The notes beneath the pieces were generated by a model. The model did not search any database, had not been told where the DNA came from, and saw nothing but the letters and a program-made list of their open reading frames with translations. A stretch of 64,000 bases of DNA. Origin: Stenotrophobium rhamnosiphilum. GTDB lineage: Bacteria; Pseudomonadota; Gammaproteobacteria; Nevskiales; Nevskiaceae. The DNA is taken from the NCBI RefSeq assembly GCF_003052265.1, contig NZ_QANS01000005.1:62001-126000 (forward strand), written 5' to 3'. Both the position numbers and the translations under genes were made by a program. Position 1 is the first letter of the stretch. Each line of letters opens with the position of its first letter. This document shows positions 59,783 to 64,000 of the stretch, in pieces.

Positions 59783-60286
59783 TTATTTCCGTTTACGTGC
59801 CTGCTTAAACCGTTCAATAGGCGCAACGAGTTTGGTGGCCAGCCTCATCCACAGTGGAACATTGAATGAATAGCTGTGCTGCTGCCTGCGCGTTTTGATG
59901 CGCCAGCCTTCCGGCGTGCGGATGTAGGTGTCGTGATACCAGATGCCAAACATCACTGTGTTTGTTCCACCCAACAGGCTCGGCGCCAACATGGGATTGA
60001 AGCAAGAGACCTGCCCCGTCGCGGTATCACCCTCAATCACAAACTGAAAGTTGCCCATCAAGTGCATGTAGCTCTTGAAGAACTTCAGCGTGCGCGGCAG
60101 CCACTCTTTAATCTCTGCGTAAGAGCCCTTGATGCCACCGGTCGCGGTGTAATCGATGATCGCGTCTGCTACAAAAACTTGATCAAGCCGATCCCAAGAT
60201 CGCTGGTCTATCGCATTCGCGTATTCAATCGCGAGCTGCTCTAGATCCATACGATCTTGGAGGGTGTCTAGGAGATTCTGATTCAT
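59783..60286 (-). CDS. NTF2/SnoaL-like protein
   Basis: A 167-residue protein of the NTF2-like fold, with LEQLAIEYANAIDQRSWDRL, DYTATGGIKG and GIWYHDTYIRTPEGWRI. The start at 60286 (MNQNLLDTL) is preferred over an ATG seven codons upstream. The family includes limonene-epoxide hydrolase-type, ketosteroid isomerase-type and dehydratase-type enzymes, often next to oxygenases. Substrate unknown; its neighbour is a 3beta-HSD-like epimerase. Confidence 0.85.
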   Translation of the reverse strand: MNQNLLDTLQDRMDLEQLAIEYANAIDQRSWDRLDQVFVADAIIDYTATGGIKGSYAEIKEWLPRTLKFFKSYMHLMGNFQFVIEGDTATGQVSCFNPMLAPSLLGGTNTVMFGIWYHDTYIRTPEGWRIKTRRQQHSYSFNVPLWMRLATKLVAPIERFKQARKRK

Positions 60287-60326
60287 GGGCAAATCCTGAA
60301 AATCCAAACACGATCAGCAAAGAATT

Positions 60327-61325
60327 TTAAGCGGCGCGGTCGACCTTGAAATGGCCTTTCGCGACGAAGAATGCGATGAGGTCGCCCATGGTTTCTTCCA
60401 ATGGCCGCGGCGCATAACCCAAATCACGCTCTGCTTTTGAGCGATCAACGATGGGCGAAGTTGCGATGGCGTCCAACGCTGCTTTAGAAAACGGACCGTC
60501 TTCCGCGCCGCCGTTCTTGGACAACTTGGAAACCATCGGCGCGATGGCCTGAATGAATCCCATCGGGATCGAGAATTTGGGGCCCGGACGTCCAACGTAG
60601 CGCGCAGCCACTCTGCAAGCATCCAGCATTTCGATGTAATGACCACCGAGCAGATAGTTCTCACCGGTGCGTCCACGCTCACTCGCCAGCAGCAAGCCCA
60701 TCGCGACGTCGCGTACATCCACGAGATCAAATCCACCTGCGACCATCGCAGGAATCTTGCCGCGTGCGGAATCGAGAAAGACGACATTGAGTCGCGAGAT
60801 CACGCTGCCAAAATCGGTTGGGCCATACACGCCGGTGGGATAACAAATCACGCCATCCAAGCCCTTGGCTACAACCTTCAAGAACTCCTGCTCACCTGCG
60901 TACTTGGAGCGGCTGTAAACAGGCAACGCTGCATCGGTCGAGCGCGGCAAGGTTTCTGAGAGCTGGCGATTGCATTTATTCTGATCGAAGGATGCGATCG
61001 AACTCACGTGCACCATGCGCTTCACTTTGCAGGCGAGTGCAGCCTCGGCAACGATGCGAACGCCGTCGACGTTAATGGTCCAAGCAACAGGATCTTCCTG
61101 AGCCAGCGTGATCTTGGCGACAAGGTGATAAACCACATCAACGCCTTCAAGCGCGGCTTGGATCGAAGCCGGATTAAGAATGTCGGCCTCAATAAACGAG
61201 ACGCGAGGATCAAGCGATGGGGAGCGGACCCGGTCGATGGCTCGAACCTGATGGCCGGCATCCAAAAGAACCTGGGCGAGATTCAACCCGACGTAACCGC
61301 TTGCTCCAGTAATAGCTGCAATCAT
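60327..61325 (-). CDS. NAD-dependent epimerase/3beta-hydroxysteroid dehydrogenase-like protein
   Basis: A 332-residue extended SDR: TGASGYVGLNLAQVLL at the N-terminus, catalytic YSRSKYAGE (Y-x3-K), CYPTGVYGPTDFG and GRTGENYLLGGHYIEMLD typical of the 3beta-HSD / dihydroflavonol-4-reductase branch. It lies 40 bases upstream of the NTF2-like gene on the same strand. Together they could act on a sterol or terpenoid alcohol, but no direct evidence is seen. Confidence 0.88.
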   Translation of the reverse strand: MIAAITGASGYVGLNLAQVLLDAGHQVRAIDRVRSPSLDPRVSFIEADILNPASIQAALEGVDVVYHLVAKITLAQEDPVAWTINVDGVRIVAEAALACKVKRMVHVSSIASFDQNKCNRQLSETLPRSTDAALPVYSRSKYAGEQEFLKVVAKGLDGVICYPTGVYGPTDFGSVISRLNVVFLDSARGKIPAMVAGGFDLVDVRDVAMGLLLASERGRTGENYLLGGHYIEMLDACRVAARYVGRPGPKFSIPMGFIQAIAPMVSKLSKNGGAEDGPFSKAALDAIATSPIVDRSKAERDLGYAPRPLEETMGDLIAFFVAKGHFKVDRAA

Positions 61326-61457
61326 CTCAATCTTTAATTTAAGGGTGTTTAGTACCCCTAACGTTGCCTTACAAGGCGCCCTTTCCGCCTACTGCGGATC
61401 AAGTAGATTGGCCCTGAGAGGGCTAGAACAGGCCGCCCAAACGAGGCTCAAGGCCGC

Positions 61458-62303
61458 TTAGTCGTCGTAACCCAGCACACGCTTCTGCTTGAGACTGCCC
61501 TTGGCGCGCTCCAATTCCTTGGTCAGGCGAACGCCACGCTGCAAGGCAACGCCCACGGCCAATGAATCGATGATGGCCAAATGGGCGATTCGCGAAGTCA
61601 TCGGCGTGTAGATTTCAGGATCTTCTTCGCAGTCGGCGTATAACGCGACGGTGGAAAGCTTGGCGACAGGCGATCCGCTGTGGGTAATGCTAATAACGTC
61701 AGCACCCGCTTCTCGCGCCAGTTCCAAGCTGCGCAACAGATCGATAGTCCGACCCGTATTTGAAATGGCAACAACAGCATCCCCACGTTTCAACATGGTG
61801 GCGGCCATGCTGTGGATATGCGGATCTGAATAAGCGACTGAGTGAACACGCAGGCGGAAGAATTTGTGCTGCGCGTCCTGCGCAACGATGCCGGAATTTC
61901 CCTGGCCATAAAATTCGATCTTGCGCGCAGCACTTAGAATTTTTACTGCGCGCTGCAGCGCTTTCATATCCAGCTGATTCCGCACTTGGATCAAAGCGGC
62001 GATGCTGCTATCGAAAACCTTTGCTACCAAATCCGGCACAGAATCATTGGGGCCCACATCGCTGTGTACATAAGACACGCCTGTAGCGAGACTGCGTGCG
62101 AGATGAAGTTTGAAATCTCGATAGCCGTCGCAGCCAGCGGCTCGACAGAAACGCAGAACGGTGGGCTCGCTTACTTCAGCCAGTTCAGCAATCGCGCTAA
62201 TCGAGAGACTCAAAACCTGATTGGGTCGCGCAATTACAAGATCAGCGACGCGTTGCTCAGATTTTCTGAGCTGTTCTCGCAGACCTTTTACGCGTGTCAG
62301 CAT
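61458..62303 (-). CDS. hexR: RpiR-family regulator HexR
   Basis: A 281-residue regulator: RpiR HTH (VADLVIARPNQVLSLSISAI...EPTVLRFCRAAG) and a C-terminal SIS sugar-phosphate domain (GQGNSGIVAQDAQHKF, ISNTGRTIDLLRSLELA). In gammaproteobacteria HexR represses zwf, edd and glk genes and senses the Entner-Doudoroff intermediate KDPG. The start overlaps the glk stop by one base; it is the last gene of the zwf-pgl-glk-hexR order. Confidence 0.9.
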   Translation of the reverse strand: MLTRVKGLREQLRKSEQRVADLVIARPNQVLSLSISAIAELAEVSEPTVLRFCRAAGCDGYRDFKLHLARSLATGVSYVHSDVGPNDSVPDLVAKVFDSSIAALIQVRNQLDMKALQRAVKILSAARKIEFYGQGNSGIVAQDAQHKFFRLRVHSVAYSDPHIHSMAATMLKRGDAVVAISNTGRTIDLLRSLELAREAGADVISITHSGSPVAKLSTVALYADCEEDPEIYTPMTSRIAHLAIIDSLAVGVALQRGVRLTKELERAKGSLKQKRVLGYDD

Positions 62304-63274
62304 CAGGGCGCATCCAAGGCAATGGCAGCGCCAATCAACGCAGGGTTATCAGCGTGAATCACATACGCAGGGATCGGAATCAGATATTCCGACATGCGAC
62401 CTTTGGCCTCAAAGCGCGCACGAAATTTGGACTGATGGAAATACTCACCGAGCCGCGGCACGATGCCGCCACCGATATACACACCACCGCGCGAGCCAAT
62501 GGTTAAAGCGAGACTGCCTGCTGCGTTACCGAGCAAACTGCAAAACAGTGACAGTGCCTCTGCGCAATCAGCGTCTTCGCCAGAAAGACCACGCTGGGTG
62601 ACTTCTGCTGGCGTTAACGTCAGCGGTGATCGGCCAGCAAGCTGTGCCACCGCGCGATACAAATTGCACAAGCCCATGCCTGAGAGCACACGCTCTGCCG
62701 AAACATGTCCGAACTCGCGTCGAAGGATGGCGATGATTTCCGCTTCGTAATCGTCAGCGGTCGCAACGGTGATGTGCCCGCCTTCGCCTGACAGCGGCAC
62801 CCAACGTCCCTCGCCCGCTGACAGCAACGCAGAAACACCCAAGCCAGTGCCAGGTCCGAGCAAAGCGCACGCTCCAAGCTCAACACGCTCACCACCACCG
62901 AGCTGACGCAATTCATGCGAAGCCAAATGCGGCAAAGACATTGCAAGCGCAGCAAAGTCGTTGAGCATCAGCAAGCGATCCAGATGCAAATGCTTGCGAG
63001 CTTGCTCAGTTGAAAACGCCCAATGCTGATTGGTCATCTTGATTGCATCGCCAGTCACCGGATTGGCAATCGCAACCGCTGCTTCAGTCACATGCGGCGA
63101 ACCACTGAGCTCTAAGAAGCGCTCAACGGCATCAACAAAATTTGGGAAGTCGCCAGTCGGCAGCGTTTTGCACTCAACTGGCTCACGAGCGCCATCGCGC
63201 AACAAACCAAAGCGCGCGTTGCTGCCGCCAATATCGGCGACCAAACGCAAAGGCTTATGGGCTCCAGTAGACAT
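62303..63274 (-). CDS. glk: Glucokinase
   Basis: A 323-residue proteobacterial glucokinase: LVADIGGSNARFGLLRDG (phosphate motif), GPGTGLGVSALL, EGGHITVA, GGGIVPRLG. It phosphorylates glucose to glucose 6-phosphate in the cytoplasm. The ATG at 63274 overlaps the pgl end by 20 bases; an upstream ATG in frame lies inside pgl and is rejected. Placed between pgl and hexR. Confidence 0.95.
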   Translation of the reverse strand: MSTGAHKPLRLVADIGGSNARFGLLRDGAREPVECKTLPTGDFPNFVDAVERFLELSGSPHVTEAAVAIANPVTGDAIKMTNQHWAFSTEQARKHLHLDRLLMLNDFAALAMSLPHLASHELRQLGGGERVELGACALLGPGTGLGVSALLSAGEGRWVPLSGEGGHITVATADDYEAEIIAILRREFGHVSAERVLSGMGLCNLYRAVAQLAGRSPLTLTPAEVTQRGLSGEDADCAEALSLFCSLLGNAAGSLALTIGSRGGVYIGGGIVPRLGEYFHQSKFRARFEAKGRMSEYLIPIPAYVIHADNPALIGAAIALDAP

Positions 63275-63953
63275 GCACAGGTACCTGTTTCTGATGAAGG
63301 ATGAAGCTAATCGGCATCCCAACCGTCGGGCCAGCACTCAAGGCGCGACGATAGACGTTTAGCTTACTGTCTCCACGAATAAGTATGTCGATCTGGCGAC
63401 TTTGCAAAAGCGCTGGCAGCGTCAGACTGATTCTGCGATGCGGCGCAGTCACTGGATCGAGAATCATGCAGCTGCGGCCAGAATTTAAATCCAGCGCTTG
63501 CGCTAACTGCGGCGCCTGCGGAAATAGCGATGCTGTATGTCCGTCATCGCCCATGCCTAGAACGACTACATCAAGTGGCGTCGATAGCTTCTTCAATGCT
63601 GCTTCGGCTTGGCGCTCGCCGTCTGGCACTGGCGTTAAAGAAGCGTCAGACAAACCACTCAGCACGGCTGTTGCAGCTGCGCCTTGCAGCAAATGCCGAC
63701 GAATCATGGCCTCGTTGTTATCTGCATGGTTGGCATCGACCCAACGATCATCTGTCGGCAGAACACTAACGGCAGACCAATCGAGTTCATGCGCGCTTAA
63801 AGCGTTGAGAAAATCAGCAGGCGTACGTCCGCCAGAAACCACCAAGCTCGCCTTGGATCTGGCAGCTAAGGCTTCACGCAATTTGGCAGCCGTGGCAGCA
63901 GCCAATGCTGATGCCAGCTCTTGATCAGAAGTAAAAAAGTGTTCAGACAACAA
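63255..63953 (-). CDS. pgl: 6-phosphogluconolactonase
   Basis: About 232 residues: SLVVSGGRTPADFLNALS, PTDDRWVDANHADNNEAMIRRHLL, LGMGDDGHTASLFP and LTLPALLQSR are the Pgl/NagB-like signatures. It hydrolyses 6-phosphogluconolactone. The start is chosen as TTG at 63953, just after the zwf stop and behind AGAGGAAAG; a GTG at 63986 would overlap the zwf end and add eleven residues. Confidence 0.93.
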   Translation of the reverse strand: MLSEHFFTSDQELASALAAATAAKLREALAARSKASLVVSGGRTPADFLNALSAHELDWSAVSVLPTDDRWVDANHADNNEAMIRRHLLQGAAATAVLSGLSDASLTPVPDGERQAEAALKKLSTPLDVVVLGMGDDGHTASLFPQAPQLAQALDLNSGRSCMILDPVTAPHRRISLTLPALLQSRQIDILIRGDSKLNVYRRALSAGPTVGMPISFILHQKQVPVHVYWSP

Positions 63954-63954
63954 A

Positions 63955-64000
63955 CTAACTTTCCTCTGGCCAAGACGACCCTTCACGCGCGAGCAAGGCA
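63955..64000 (-). CDS. zwf: Glucose-6-phosphate dehydrogenase, last residues (partial)
   Basis: Minus-strand reading into the window gives ...ALLAREGSSWPEES and a TAG stop at 63955-63957, two bases before the pgl start. The tail resembles Zwf C-termini, and zwf immediately before pgl-glk-hexR is a standard gammaproteobacterial arrangement. Only the end is visible. Confidence 0.75.
   Translation of the reverse strand, partial: ALLAREGSSWPEES

Noticed and set aside
1-64000. CRISPR array, prophage, integrase, IS element, rRNA or tRNA
   Set aside because: No regular repeat-spacer pattern, no transposase or integrase motifs and no recognisable structural RNA sequence were seen.

Overview
The window looks like the chromosome of a free-living, metabolically versatile gammaproteobacterium with a mid-50s %GC impression. 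The basis is a zwf-pgl-glk-hexR-type glucose block, a GlrK/QseG/GlrR-type three-gene signalling operon, DUF1328/CsbD/BON/DUF4142 stress proteins, TonB-dependent receptors and REP-like repeats. Taxon assignment is inference; no rRNA, tRNA, phage, IS element or CRISPR array is visible.

Layout. (1) 1-7.0 kb: the start of an acyl-CoA synthetase, an AraC regulator, and a TonB receptor followed by a tight run of two paralogous membrane proteins and orphan cytochrome-oxidase subunit III/IV (NorE/NorF-like) genes. (2) 7.3-16 kb: two surface lipoproteins (MopE-type metal-binding motif; Ig plus RCC1 repeats), a LuxR-type response regulator with a hybrid kinase, an HxlR/SDR pair and a small VOC protein. 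(3) 16.1-29.1 kb: a catabolic operon behind a divergent IclR regulator: SDR, Rieske oxygenase, TauD-like dioxygenase, MFS transporter, Baeyer-Villiger-type monooxygenase, second Rieske oxygenase, ThDP enzyme, aldehyde dehydrogenase, SDR. (4) 29.1-37.9 kb: a stress block around the GlrR/QseG/GlrK-like operon. Two sigma-54 promoters here, each with TGTC-N10-GACA sites upstream, have almost identical architecture; one precedes an unlisted 33-residue secreted peptide gene plus BON and CsbD genes, the other a DUF1328 gene. (5) 38.3-57.2 kb: an oxygenase region holding two cytochromes P450 that each carry the same C-terminal beta-rich domain, a [2Fe-2S] ferredoxin, two TetR regulators, two complete NorQ/NorD-like AAA+/vWA pairs without any nitric oxide reductase, two AveC-like membrane proteins, a second TonB receptor, several tiny membrane proteins and a PQQ-type sugar dehydrogenase-like protein. 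(6) 57.2-64 kb: ModA, an EAL phosphodiesterase, an NTF2-like protein, a 3beta-HSD-like epimerase, and hexR-glk-pgl-(zwf) on the minus strand.

How it may work together (inference). Regions 1, 3 and 5 look like parts of uptake and stepwise oxidation of hydrophobic, possibly terpenoid, steroid-like or branched compounds: TonB receptors import, P450/Rieske/BVMO/TauD enzymes oxidise, SDR/ALDH/ThDP/acyl-CoA synthetase enzymes process the products. The NorQ/NorD-like pairs would be metal-centre maturation or remodelling chaperones for an oxygenase or membrane complex encoded here. The best candidates for an undescribed system are the P450 + beta-domain / NorQD / micro-membrane-protein / AveC-like assembly and the duplicated sigma-54 stress-promoter architecture.
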